A DNA stretch of 44,799 nucleotides from Gaiellasilicea sp046594445 (GCA_046594445.1 JBKJSM010000094.1:1-44799); one strand, 5' to 3'. Shown: positions 24,238 through 32,262, counted from the first letter of the stretch. Notes: generated by a model from the sequence alone, not told the origin. Numbers and translations are program-made.

Positions 24238-25138
24238 GGTCGCCGGCTTCCTCGCGCTGCTCGCGACCCGTCGGGCGCGACTGACCGTGGACGCTTACCG
24301 GCGCGACCTCGCGCAGCTCTCCACGTGGCGCCAGGGCTCGGTCGGGCAGACGTCGACCGAGGAGCTCGAGCGCTGGCTGGCGGAGATGCGCGCGCAGGGG
24401 ATCGCGCCTTCGACGGCCGCGCGCCGGATCGCCGCGGTGCGCTCCTTCTTCCGGCACCAGATGCTGATCGGCGCGCGCGGGGACAATCCCGCCGCGGCGC
24501 TGCAGCTGCCACGCCGGGTCCGGACGCTGCCGAAGACGCTCTCGCCCGGCGAGGCAGAGCGGCTGATCGACGCCGCCGCCGGTACGACCCCGCGGGCGAT
24601 GCGCGACCGCGCGCTCGTCGAGCTGATGTATGGCGCCGGCCTCCGCGTCAGCGAGGCCACGGGCCTCCACCGCCGGTCGGTCGACCTGGAGGACCGGATC
24701 GTCCGCGCGCTCGGAAAGGGATCGAAAGAGCGGATCGTGCCGCTCGGTCGGCCCGCGGTCGACGCACTGCGCCGCTACATCGCGATGGGCAGGCCGCACC
24801 TCGACCGCCGCAACCGCCCCGAATTGTTTCTCAATGCGCGCGGCGGGCCGCTCACCCGCGCCGGGGCGTTCCTGATCCTGCGGCGGCTCGCGGAGAAGGC
24901 CGGCCTCGATCCGCTGCGCGTGCACCCGCACCTGCTCCGCCACTCCTTTGCCACGCACTTGCTCGAGGGGGGTGCGGATCTCCGCAGCGTCCAGGAGATG
25001 CTCGGCCACGCCGACCTCTCCACGACCGAGCTCTACACACACGTATCCGATCGGCGCAGGCGCGAGTTGTACTTCCGAGCGCATCCTCATGCGCGACGAA
25101 GGACGACCCCCCAAAGGACGGCCCCCGATGAAGCTTGA
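24212..25138 (+). CDS. xerD: tyrosine recombinase XerD
   Basis: 308 residues; ATG at 24212 has a GGAAGG ribosome-binding site inside the end of xerC. Core-binding domain (about 1-90) then catalytic residues R145 (AGLRVSEA), K172 (GKGSKER), H240-x-x-R243 (HPHLLRH), H266 (LGHADLS) and Y275 (ELYTHV). Full-length catalytic domain of normal spacing. XerD carries out the second strand exchange with XerC, regulated by FtsK. A short C-terminal basic tail RRRTTPQRTAPDEA overlaps the start of the next gene. Which of the two is C and which D rests on order and closeness only. Confidence 0.88.
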   Translation: MTSPIPDPEVAGFLALLATRRARLTVDAYRRDLAQLSTWRQGSVGQTSTEELERWLAEMRAQGIAPSTAARRIAAVRSFFRHQMLIGARGDNPAAALQLPRRVRTLPKTLSPGEAERLIDAAAGTTPRAMRDRALVELMYGAGLRVSEATGLHRRSVDLEDRIVRALGKGSKERIVPLGRPAVDALRRYIAMGRPHLDRRNRPELFLNARGGPLTRAGAFLILRRLAEKAGLDPLRVHPHLLRHSFATHLLEGGADLRSVQEMLGHADLSTTELYTHVSDRRRRELYFRAHPHARRRTTPQRTAPDEA

Positions 25139-25295
25139 CCCACAGTTCGTCACCCTCGCAGCGCTGATGATGGGCATCGGCTACACGATGTTCTTCGCCG
25201 GACTGAAGAAGCACGCGCTCGAGTTGAAGCCGCGCCGGCGCATCTGCCCGTCCTGCGGCCGCCACATTACCGGCGCCGTCTGCCGCGAGCACTAG
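25128..25295 (+). CDS. 55-residue membrane protein with Cys3-4 zinc-ribbon tail
   Basis: ATG at 25128 overlaps the xerD stop by 11 nt; AAAGGACG lies 10 nt upstream. One hydrophobic helix (about 7-25, FVTLAALMMGIGYTMFFAG) is followed by basic residues and CPSCGRHITGAVC (C40, C43, C52), a zinc-ribbon-like tail. No family recognised. It is convergent with purK, with stops 4 nt overlapping. Confidence 0.65.
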   Translation: MKLDPQFVTLAALMMGIGYTMFFAGLKKHALELKPRRRICPSCGRHITGAVCREH

Positions 25296-26287
25296 ACCAG
25301 CGCGCGTAGCGCAGCCTCGCTCTCGGACGTCGGCTCGACGACCGTGACGTGCCCGAGCTTGCGGCCGGGCCGCGGCGCCTTGCCGTAGAGGTGCAGGTGA
25401 GCGCCCGGGATCGCGAGGACGTCCTCCGCTCTCGGCACCGTGCCGATCAGGTTGAGCAGTAGCGACGGCCGCGACTCGGTCGAGCCGAGCGGCAGGCCGA
25501 GGATCGCCCGGAGGTGGTTCTCGAACTGGCTCGTGGCCGCACCCTCGATCGTCCAGTGCCCGGTGTTGTGGACGCGCGGCGCGAACTCGTTCGCAAGCAG
25601 CCGGCCGTCCACGTCGAAAAGCTCGAGCGCGAGCACGCCGACGTAGCCGAGCTCGTCGAGGAGCTTCGTCGCGTACTCCTCCGCCTGCTCCTGCGGCGCG
25701 CCGGCCGCGGGCGCGCGCGACGTGCGCAGGATTCCGTGCTCGTGGACGTTCTCGACCAGCGGATAGAAGCGCGTCTCGCCATTCCGCCCGCGGACCGCGA
25801 GCAACGACAGCTCGCGGTCGAACGGGACACGCTCTTCCAGGACGTGTCCGGGGTCAGACCCCGGACGTGTCTCGACCAGCCGCTGACCCTTTCCGTCATA
25901 GCCGAGCCGACGCGTCTTCAGGATCGCCGGGAAGCTCTGAACGTCGTCGTCGATCCGCGCGGTCGGGATGCCGAGGCGCTGGAACAGCTGCTTTTCGACG
26001 AGCCGGTCCTGCGCGGCCTCGAGCGCCGCAATCCCCGGGATCGCACCCACCCGACGGGCGGCCTCGACCGGCACGTTCTCGAATTCGTACGTGACCGCTG
26101 TGGCGCCCTCGGCCAGCCGGTCGAGCAGCTCGGGATCGTCGTAGGCGCCGACGAGCAGCTCCCCGACCTCTCCCGCGGGCGCATCCGGCGAGGGGTCGAG
26201 GAACCGGAAGGAGAGGCCGAGGGGGATCCCGGCGAGCGCGAGCATCCGCCCGAGCTGCCCTCCGCCGATGACGCTGACGACCGCCAA
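25292..26287 (-). CDS. purK: N5-carboxyaminoimidazole ribonucleotide synthase
   Basis: 331 residues from TTG at 26287. ATP-grasp enzyme: GGGQLGRM (dinucleotide-like N-lobe), VTYEFENVP, KTRRLGYDGKGQ (ATP loop), ERVPFDRELS and APRVHNTGHWTIEG all typical of PurK. It carboxylates AIR with bicarbonate and ATP, and PurE then rearranges the product. The segment after GYDGKGQ reads RLVETRPGSDPGHVLEER; the family usually has about ten more helical residues there, and the DNA at this point is a palindrome with flanking direct repeats (see repeat feature). The TTG start sits inside a hairpin shared with the purE stop. Confidence 0.93.
   Translation of the reverse strand: MAVVSVIGGGQLGRMLALAGIPLGLSFRFLDPSPDAPAGEVGELLVGAYDDPELLDRLAEGATAVTYEFENVPVEAARRVGAIPGIAALEAAQDRLVEKQLFQRLGIPTARIDDDVQSFPAILKTRRLGYDGKGQRLVETRPGSDPGHVLEERVPFDRELSLLAVRGRNGETRFYPLVENVHEHGILRTSRAPAAGAPQEQAEEYATKLLDELGYVGVLALELFDVDGRLLANEFAPRVHNTGHWTIEGAATSQFENHLRAILGLPLGSTESRPSLLLNLIGTVPRAEDVLAIPGAHLHLYGKAPRPGRKLGHVTVVEPTSESEAALRALV
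25840..25871. repeat. palindrome with direct flanking repeats inside purK
   Basis: GTCCGGGGTC (25846-25855), A, GACCCCGGAC (25857-25866) is a perfect 10-bp inverted repeat. It is flanked by two copies of GGACGTGTC at 25840-25848 and 25863-25871, 23 nt apart. It encodes TRPGSDPG on the purK strand. GGGGTCAGACCCC-type palindromes recur in some high-GC genomes, which is my recollection, and no second copy was seen in this window. Confidence 0.7.
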
Positions 26288-26309
26288 GTAACAGTCTGTT
26301 ACTTGGCGG
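26281..26309. repeat. perfect inverted repeat spanning purE stop and purK start
   Basis: CCGCCAAGTAAC (26281-26292) and GTTACTTGGCGG (26298-26309) are exact reverse complements around AGTCT, 12-13 bp of stem. On the minus strand one arm holds the purE TAA and the other the TTG start of purK, so the RNA hairpin would bury the purK start and be opened by ribosomes finishing purE. Confidence 0.75.
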
Positions 26310-26787
26310 GATCGGAGTTCGCGAGCACGGCTTCCGTCTGCTCGGTGCGGTAGCGACCCAGACGCTCGCGCACGCCCGCGTCGCCGAGTGCAACGATCGC
26401 CGCCGCGAGCAGCGCCGCGTTGACAGCGCCGGCGCGCCCGATCGCGAGCGTCCCGACCGGGACCCCGGCGGGCATCTGCACGATCGAGAGCAGCGAGTCC
26501 ATTCCCTTCAGCGTCTTCGACTCGACCGGTACGCCCAGCACCGGCAGCGCCGTCTTCGCCGCGGCCATCCCGGGCAGGTGAGCAGCGCCGCCCGCGCCGG
26601 CGATCAGCACCTGGAGGCCTCGCCCCTCCGCAGCGGCCGCGTAATCGAAGAGCAGGTCGGGCGTGCGGTGCGCCGAGACGACCTGCTGCTCGAACGGGAC
26701 GTCGAGCGCCTCGAGCGTCTCGCACGCGTGACGCATGGTCTCCCAGTCGGAGCGTGACCCCATGATCACGCCGACGAGCACGCTCAC
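26299..26787 (-). CDS. purE: N5-carboxyaminoimidazole ribonucleotide mutase
   Basis: 162 residues from GTG at 26787, overlapping the HEAT gene stop (GTGA). MGSRSDWETM, SAHRTPDLLFDYA (catalytic His) and IAGAGGAAHLPGM are the PurE class I signatures, followed by LPVLGVPV, LLSIVQMPAGVPVGTLAIG. It moves the carboxyl group from N5 to C4 of the imidazole ring. purK follows at 11 nt. Linkage to a citrate synthase gene is unusual but same-strand. Confidence 0.96.
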   Translation of the reverse strand: MSVLVGVIMGSRSDWETMRHACETLEALDVPFEQQVVSAHRTPDLLFDYAAAAEGRGLQVLIAGAGGAAHLPGMAAAKTALPVLGVPVESKTLKGMDSLLSIVQMPAGVPVGTLAIGRAGAVNAALLAAAIVALGDAGVRERLGRYRTEQTEAVLANSDPAK

Positions 26788-27281
26788 TTCTGGTTCAACC
26801 GCTTCTGCAGCGTTGTGGCGACGGCCTTCGCCGTCTTGCGCAGCTCCGCCTCCTGCTCGTCGTCCTCGGCGAGGCCGTTCAGGATCAGAATCGTCTCGCG
26901 CTGGGGCGGGCCGTTCTTCAGGCAGACGATCGCGAGCCGGCGGACGGCCATGTTCGGATCGTTCGAGCCGAGCTCGTGCAGCATCGCGCGCATCGAGTTG
27001 ACATCGCCAGGGTGATCGCGCGAGAGGCCCTCGAGCGCGATCAGGGCCGAGCCCCGGGCGGCGGGGCTCTCGTCCTGGAGCCCACGGCGGACGAGCTCGA
27101 GCTTCTGGCGGAAGCGGAACTGCGAGATCGCCCGATAGGCCTGAGCGCGCACACGGTAGTCGGGGCTCCGAGCCGCGTGCTCGAGCTCCCCGTCCCACTC
27201 CTGCCGCAGCGTCGCGAGCCCGCGCTGGTCATCGGCGGCCGCGAGCTCGTCCGCGCGAGCTGCAGCCTCCGCGAGGGTCAT
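26784..27281 (-). CDS. HEAT-repeat-like alpha-helical protein
   Basis: 165 residues from ATG at 27281, overlapping the citA stop (ATGA). Repeated helix pairs such as SPDYRVRAQAYRAISQF, ESPAARGSALIALEGLSR and NDPNMAVRRLAIVCLKNG form HEAT-like repeats; the C-terminus is Lys/Arg-rich. No catalytic residues; probably a protein-binding scaffold. Function unknown. It is translationally coupled on both sides (citA, purE). Confidence 0.7.
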   Translation of the reverse strand: MTLAEAAARADELAAADDQRGLATLRQEWDGELEHAARSPDYRVRAQAYRAISQFRFRQKLELVRRGLQDESPAARGSALIALEGLSRDHPGDVNSMRAMLHELGSNDPNMAVRRLAIVCLKNGPPQRETILILNGLAEDDEQEAELRKTAKAVATTLQKRLNQK

Positions 27282-28363
27282 GAAATCGCGGAGGCCGGGC
27301 GGGCGCCGGGACCGACGTACTTCGCCGAAGGCCGGACGAGTCGGTTCAGCTTCTTCTGCTCGAGGATGTGAGCCGACCAGCCGGCAGTGCGCGAGCAGGC
27401 GAACATCGCGGGAGCGAGTTGCGGCGGAACGTCGGCGACGTCCAGGACGACGGCCGACCAGAACTCGACATTCGTCGCCAGCGGCCGGTCCGGCGACTTC
27501 TTCTTCAGCGCGGCGAGCGCCGCCTGCTCGAGCTTGTCGGCGACCTCATAGCGCGGCGACCCGAGATCCTTCGCCGTGCCCTTGAGCAGGCGGGCGCGCG
27601 GATCCTCGGCACGGTAGACGCGGTGGCCGAAGCCCATCAACCGCTCGCCCTTCTCGATCAGGCTCTCGACGTATCCCTCGGGATCGCCGGACTCCGCGGC
27701 CGCGTCGAGCATCGGCAGGACGCGGGCCGGGGCGCCGCCGTGCAGCGGGCCCGAGAGCGCTCCGACGGCGGAGGAGAGCGCGGCGGCGCAGTCCGAGCCG
27801 GTGGACGCCGTGATCCTCGCAACGAAGGTCGAGGCGTTCAGGCCGTGCTCGCAGGTGCAGATCCAGTAGGTGTCGATCGCCCGCACGTGCTTCGGATCGG
27901 CTTCGCCTCGCCACTCGAGGAGGAAGCGCTCGGCGGTCGTCTTGCCCTCAGCGATCACGGCGCGGTCGATCCGGTCGGTCCTGCCGTCCGCGAGCCGCGC
28001 CGACTGGGCCGCGACCGAGATGAACTGGGCCGAGACCCGGCGCAAATCCTCGCGTGCCTGGTCGTCGTCGATGTCGATCAGCTTCTGCAGATCCCACTCG
28101 GCGCCGACGCGCGCGGTGACGGACTGCAGATCGGCCGGCGTGTTCCCGGTCAGGCCGCCGCCCTCGTACGGGTCGGCGACTGGAAGGCCCGGCTCGAAGC
28201 TCTCGTCAACGAGGAGGCCCCAGACCTGCTCGAAGTGGTAGTGGCCGACGAGGTCTTCGATGTCGACGCCGCGGTACCGCAGCGAGCCGCCGTCGCGGTC
28301 GGGCTCGGCGATCTCTGTCTCGAAGGCGACTACGCCCTCCAGCCCTGGCTTGAACTCGGTCAT
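27278..28363 (-). CDS. citA: citrate synthase 2 (CitA type)
   Basis: 361 residues. Active-site His173 (CEHGLNAST), His208 (PLHGGAP) and His247 (GFGHRVYR) are present. At the place of the catalytic Asp the sequence is NVEFWSAVV with E300, as in mycobacterial citrate synthase 2 (Rv0889c), so Glu is normal for this branch. C-terminal HILEQKKLNRLVRPSAKYVG is typical. It condenses acetyl-CoA with oxaloacetate. Located 16 nt from the other citrate synthase on the same strand. Confidence 0.93.
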   Translation of the reverse strand: MTEFKPGLEGVVAFETEIAEPDRDGGSLRYRGVDIEDLVGHYHFEQVWGLLVDESFEPGLPVADPYEGGGLTGNTPADLQSVTARVGAEWDLQKLIDIDDDQAREDLRRVSAQFISVAAQSARLADGRTDRIDRAVIAEGKTTAERFLLEWRGEADPKHVRAIDTYWICTCEHGLNASTFVARITASTGSDCAAALSSAVGALSGPLHGGAPARVLPMLDAAAESGDPEGYVESLIEKGERLMGFGHRVYRAEDPRARLLKGTAKDLGSPRYEVADKLEQAALAALKKKSPDRPLATNVEFWSAVVLDVADVPPQLAPAMFACSRTAGWSAHILEQKKLNRLVRPSAKYVGPGARPASAIS

Positions 28364-28379
28364 CGGGAGGGAAGGTACC

Positions 28380-29504
28380 TCAGCGAGGCTGGCGCACGGG
28401 ATAGTCGCGGCGCGGCTCCCCGACGTACTCGGAGCTCGGCCGGATGATCCTGCCCCCCGCGTGCTGCTCGAGCACGTGCGCGGCCTGGCCGACGACGCGG
28501 CTCATCGCGAAGAGCGGAATGAAGAGATCCGTCGGAATCCCGAGGTAGTGGTAGAGCACTCCGGAGTAGAGATCGACGTTCGGCCACAGGCCCTTCTGCT
28601 CGAGCGCCTCCCGCTCCACCGTCGACGCAATCTCGAGGAAGCGCGGCTCGGAGTCGTCCGCAAACTGCTCCGAGAGACGGCGGAGGATCGGAGCGCGCGG
28701 GTCGATCGCGCGGTAGAGCGGGTGCCCGACGCCGTAGAGCGGCTGCTTTCCCTCCAGCCGGGCCCGCACGCCCTCGGCGACGCGGTCCGGGGATCCGAAC
28801 TCCTCGAACATCTCCATCGCGGCCTGGTTGGCACCTCCGTGCAGCGGCCCCTTGAGCGCGCTGATCGCGGCGACGATGGCGGAGTGCATGTCCGCATTCG
28901 TGCCGGCGACGACGCGGGCCGTGAACGTCGACGCGTTCAGCTCGTGCTCGGCGTGCAGGATCATCGCGATCTCGATGGCGCGCGCTTCGTCGACGGCCGG
29001 AGCCTCGCCGCGCAGCATCGCAAGGAAGTTCTCGGCATACCCGAGCGACGGGTCGGGGTCGACGGGGGGCTCGCCGCGGCGCCGGCGCTCGTAGCGCGCC
29101 ACGATGGTCGGCAACTGCGCGACCAGCGCGATCGCCTTCCGGTGCTCGTTCTCGCGGTCGATGGCGTCCTCGGCCTCGTCGGAGAAGGACAGGGCGCAGA
29201 CGGCCGTGCGCAGCGTCTCCATCGGCGATGCGTCCATCGCGTTCCCGTCGATGATCGTTGTCACTGCACCCGGCAGCTCGCGTGCGGCGGCCAGCTGCTC
29301 GTTGAACACCTCGAGCTCGTCGCCGGACGGCAGCTCGCCCTCGAGCAGGAGGTACGCGACCTCCTCGTAGCTCGCATGCTCGGCCAGCTCCGTGATGTCG
29401 TAGCCCCGGTACATCAGCACGCCCGCATCCGGATCAATCGAGCAGATGCTCGTCTCCGCGACGGAGACGCCGGAGAGCGCGACGGACTTCTTCGGGCCAG
29501 CCAT
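28380..29504 (-). CDS. citrate/2-methylcitrate synthase
   Basis: 374 residues from ATG at 29504 (MAGPKKSV). Active-site blocks: AEHELNASTF, GPLHGGANQAAM, GVGHPLYR and NVDLYSGVLYHYLGIP with the canonical Asp. C-terminal EQHAGGRIIRPSSEYVG matches the CitZ/PrpC-like type II family. It may make citrate or methylcitrate; sequence alone does not decide. Two adjacent paralogues suggest divided use, for example one for the TCA cycle and one for propionyl-CoA. A GGTTGCAACC palindrome lies in the divergent gap to malate dehydrogenase. Confidence 0.92.
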   Translation of the reverse strand: MAGPKKSVALSGVSVAETSICSIDPDAGVLMYRGYDITELAEHASYEEVAYLLLEGELPSGDELEVFNEQLAAARELPGAVTTIIDGNAMDASPMETLRTAVCALSFSDEAEDAIDRENEHRKAIALVAQLPTIVARYERRRRGEPPVDPDPSLGYAENFLAMLRGEAPAVDEARAIEIAMILHAEHELNASTFTARVVAGTNADMHSAIVAAISALKGPLHGGANQAAMEMFEEFGSPDRVAEGVRARLEGKQPLYGVGHPLYRAIDPRAPILRRLSEQFADDSEPRFLEIASTVEREALEQKGLWPNVDLYSGVLYHYLGIPTDLFIPLFAMSRVVGQAAHVLEQHAGGRIIRPSSEYVGEPRRDYPVRQPR

Positions 29505-29529
29505 CGGCGTGACATTACCCTCAACGCCT

Positions 29530-29539
29530 GGTTGCAACC
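29530..29539. promoter_or_regulatory. palindrome in the citrate synthase / malate dehydrogenase divergent gap
   Basis: GGTTGCAACC is a perfect 10-bp palindrome 26 nt upstream of the second citrate synthase and 44 nt upstream of mdh, overlapping a second palindrome CCGGCCGG. It could be an operator for the divergent pair. No known consensus matched. Confidence 0.25.
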
Positions 29540-29582
29540 GGCCGGTAGAGTCCGGCGCCGAGCGAGAACCGGAGGTCACGTC

Positions 29583-30509
29583 GTGAGAAGGAAAGTCACC
29601 GTTGTCGGAGCCGGAAACGTCGGGGCGACGTGCGCCCAGGAGGTCGCGCGCCGCGACTACGCCGACGTGGTGCTCGTCGACATCAAGGAGGGGCTCCCGC
29701 AGGGAAAGGCCCTCGACATCGACCAGGCCGCTGCGGTGCTCGGCTACGAGGCGAACGTATCCGGGTCGAACGGCTATGAGGAGTCCGCGGGCTCCGAGGT
29801 CGTCGTGATCACCGCGGGACTGCCGCGGCAGCCGGGCATGAGCCGCGACGACCTCGTGACCACGAACGAGAAGATCGTCACCTCCGTCACCGAGCAGGTG
29901 ATCGCGGCGAGCCCGGACGCGATCCTCGTCGTCGTCTCGAACCCGCTCGACGCGATGTGCCACGTGGCGAAGAGCGTCTCGTCCTGGCCGAAGGAGCGCG
30001 TCTTCGGCATGGCCGGGATCCTCGACACAGCGCGGTTCTCGGCGTTCATCGCCTGGGAGACCGGCATGTCGATCAAGGACGTCACCGCAATGGTCCTCGG
30101 CGGGCACGGCGACCAGATGGTGCCGGTCGTGTCGGCGACGACGGTCGGCGGGATCCCGCTCCGCAAGCTCGTCGCAGAGGACAGGATCCAGGCGCTCGTC
30201 GAGCGAACCGCGAAGGGTGGCGGCGAACTCGTCAACCTGCTCGGCACCTCGGCCTGGTACGCGCCGGGCGCGGCGGCGGCGCAGATGGTCGATGCAATCG
30301 TTCTCGACGAGAAGCGCGTCCTCCCCTGCACCGCCTACCTCGAGGGCGAGTACGGGATCGACGGGCTCTACATGGGCGTGCCCGTCGTGCTCGGCTCGAA
30401 AGGGATCGAGCGGATCGTCGAGCTCGACCTCGACGATGCCGAGCAGCAGGCGCTGAAGGCCTCCGCGGACGCCGTCCGCGAGGTCGTCTCGGTCCTGAAG
30501 ACCTCGTAG
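29583..30509 (+). CDS. mdh: malate dehydrogenase (LDH-like type)
   Basis: 308 residues from GTG at 29583. Rossmann GAGNVG (9-14), TAGLPRQPGMSRDDL (mobile loop with substrate-binding Arg), VVVSNPLDAM, GMAGILDTARF and active His in LGGHGDQMVPV. The MSRDDL loop and the Met/Arg spacing point to malate rather than lactate. It oxidises malate to oxaloacetate. The next gene shares the TAG stop base (G of TAG is the first base of GTG). Confidence 0.95.
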   Translation: MRRKVTVVGAGNVGATCAQEVARRDYADVVLVDIKEGLPQGKALDIDQAAAVLGYEANVSGSNGYEESAGSEVVVITAGLPRQPGMSRDDLVTTNEKIVTSVTEQVIAASPDAILVVVSNPLDAMCHVAKSVSSWPKERVFGMAGILDTARFSAFIAWETGMSIKDVTAMVLGGHGDQMVPVVSATTVGGIPLRKLVAEDRIQALVERTAKGGGELVNLLGTSAWYAPGAAAAQMVDAIVLDEKRVLPCTAYLEGEYGIDGLYMGVPVVLGSKGIERIVELDLDDAEQQALKASADAVREVVSVLKTS

Positions 30510-31252
30510 TGGAGCTCGGGCTCGCCGGACGCACGGCGATCGTCTGCGGCGCGTCGGCGGGGATCGGGCTCGGCTGCGCCGAGGCGCTGGCGGCGGAGGG
30601 AGCGAACGTCGTCATGCTCGCCCGCGGCGCGGAGGCGCTGGAGCGCGAGGCCGCGCTGCTCGGCGCGCTCGCGGTCCCCGGCGACGTCAGGAGCGTCGCC
30701 GACCTCCAGCGGCTCGTCGAGCGCGCTGTCGAGGCGCACGGCGGAGTGGACGTGCTCGTCCTGAACAGCGGCGGCCCGCCGCGGACACGCGCGGTCGACA
30801 TCACCGACGAGGCGGTCGAGGACGCGGTCGAGCTGCTGCTGCTCTCGGCGGTGCGGCTCGTCCGCCTCTGCCGTCCGCACCTCGAGCGCAGCGGTCACGG
30901 GCGCGTGATCGCGATCACGTCGAGCTCCGTCAAGGAGCCGATCGACAACCTGGCGCTCTCGAACGCGATCCGGCCGGGCCTCGTCGGTTGGCTGAAGACG
31001 CTCTCACGGGAGCTCGGCCCCACGGGCGTGACCGTGAACGCGATCGCGCCCGGCCGGATCGACACCGAGCGCCTGCAGGAGGTCTACCCGGACGGCCCGA
31101 CGGAAGCCGACCTCGCCTCGATCCCGCTCCGGCGGCTCGGCACGCCGCGCGAGATCGGCGACGTCGTCTGCTTCCTCGCCTCCGAGCGCGCCTCGTACGT
31201 CACGGGGACGACGATCGCCGTCGACGGCGGCTTGACACGCGGACTGCTGTGA
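30509..31252 (+). CDS. SDR-family protein with altered catalytic triad
   Basis: 247 residues from GTG. Cofactor-binding GASAGIGLG near residue 14 and NSGGPP and GRIDTERL blocks are standard short-chain dehydrogenase. The catalytic YxxxK is replaced: where YSASKAAL is expected the protein reads LSNAIRPGL, so Tyr is Leu and Lys is Ile, while the Ser of TSSSVKEP is kept. This fits a known divergent FabG-like group with the same change, but activity as a reductase would need another acid. C-terminal DGGLTRGLL is normal. It overlaps the next gene GTGA. Confidence 0.85.
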   Translation: MELGLAGRTAIVCGASAGIGLGCAEALAAEGANVVMLARGAEALEREAALLGALAVPGDVRSVADLQRLVERAVEAHGGVDVLVLNSGGPPRTRAVDITDEAVEDAVELLLLSAVRLVRLCRPHLERSGHGRVIAITSSSVKEPIDNLALSNAIRPGLVGWLKTLSRELGPTGVTVNAIAPGRIDTERLQEVYPDGPTEADLASIPLRRLGTPREIGDVVCFLASERASYVTGTTIAVDGGLTRGLL

Positions 31253-32262
31253 GGAGCTTCCTCTCTCCCGGCCGGCTGCTCGCGGTCGGGCTTCTGCTCG
31301 GCGCGCTCGCCGTCGGCACGGCCTGGCTGCTTCCCTCCGACAGCTATCTGATCCTGCCCGACACGGCGAAGCCGCTCGAGCCGAAGGTGAAGGTCGAGGG
31401 CGAGAAGAGCCACCCGCCCGGCGGGATCTACTACGTCGACGTGATCATCCGGCAGGCGTCGGTCCTCGAGGAGATCCTTCCGTGGGCCAGGCCGGACGGC
31501 GCCGACCTCGTTCCTGAGCACGCGCTCGTCCCACCGGGGACGAGCTTCGGGCAGCGCCGCCGGCAGAACCTGCGCCAGATGGACCGCTCGCAGGAGATCG
31601 CGGCGGCCGTCGCTCTGCGCGAGCTGGATTACGACGTCCGGGCCGAGCCGGAGGGAGCCCTCGTCGTCGCGGTCGCGCCCGGCGCGCCCGCCGAGGGCAA
31701 GCTCGAGCCGACGGAGGTAATCGTCGCGGTGGACGGCAAGCCTGTCCGCACGCCGGACGACCTGCGCGAGCTGATCGCCAAGCACGAGCCGGGCGAGACG
31801 ATCAGCCTGCGCGTGCGCGCGGGCGGCACGACTCGAACCGTCCGCGTCGGCACGATCGAGAGCCCCGAGGAGCCGGGCCGGCCGATCGTCGGGATCCAGG
31901 TCGAGCAGTCCGCGGAGATCGACGTGCCGGTTGACGTGGAGATCGATCTCGGCGGAGTCGGAGGCCCGTCCGCCGGGCTCGCCTTCGCGCTCGACGTGAT
32001 CGAGGAGCTGCGCGGCGACGTCGATCGCGGCCTTCGCGTCGCCGCGACGGGCGAGCTCGAGCTCGACGGCGACGTCGCTCCGATCGGGGGGATCAAGCAG
32101 AAGGTGCTGGGAGCCCGGCGCTCCGGCATGGATGTCTTCCTCGTCCCTGCTGGGGATAACGTGGTGGAAGCCCGGCGTCACGCTGGCGATCTCCGCATCG
32201 TGCCTGTGGAGAGTTTTCGACAGGCGTTGCGCGCGCTGGCAACGATGCCGAGAAAGACCTAG
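31249..32262 (+). CDS. YlbL-like secreted/membrane PDZ-Lon protease
   Basis: 337 residues from GTG, overlapping the SDR stop. One transmembrane segment (9-28), a PDZ-like domain (about 145-225, with VAPGAPAEGKLEPTEVIVAVDG) and a C-terminal Lon (S16) protease domain with Ser241 in GGPSAGLAF and Lys283 in IGGIKQKV. This is the YlbL architecture, in which a membrane-tethered Lon-type Ser-Lys protease acts on the outer side of the cytoplasmic membrane; in B. subtilis YlbL degrades a cell-division inhibitor, which may or may not apply. Confidence 0.9.
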   Translation: MRSFLSPGRLLAVGLLLGALAVGTAWLLPSDSYLILPDTAKPLEPKVKVEGEKSHPPGGIYYVDVIIRQASVLEEILPWARPDGADLVPEHALVPPGTSFGQRRRQNLRQMDRSQEIAAAVALRELDYDVRAEPEGALVVAVAPGAPAEGKLEPTEVIVAVDGKPVRTPDDLRELIAKHEPGETISLRVRAGGTTRTVRVGTIESPEEPGRPIVGIQVEQSAEIDVPVDVEIDLGGVGGPSAGLAFALDVIEELRGDVDRGLRVAATGELELDGDVAPIGGIKQKVLGARRSGMDVFLVPAGDNVVEARRHAGDLRIVPVESFRQALRALATMPRKT

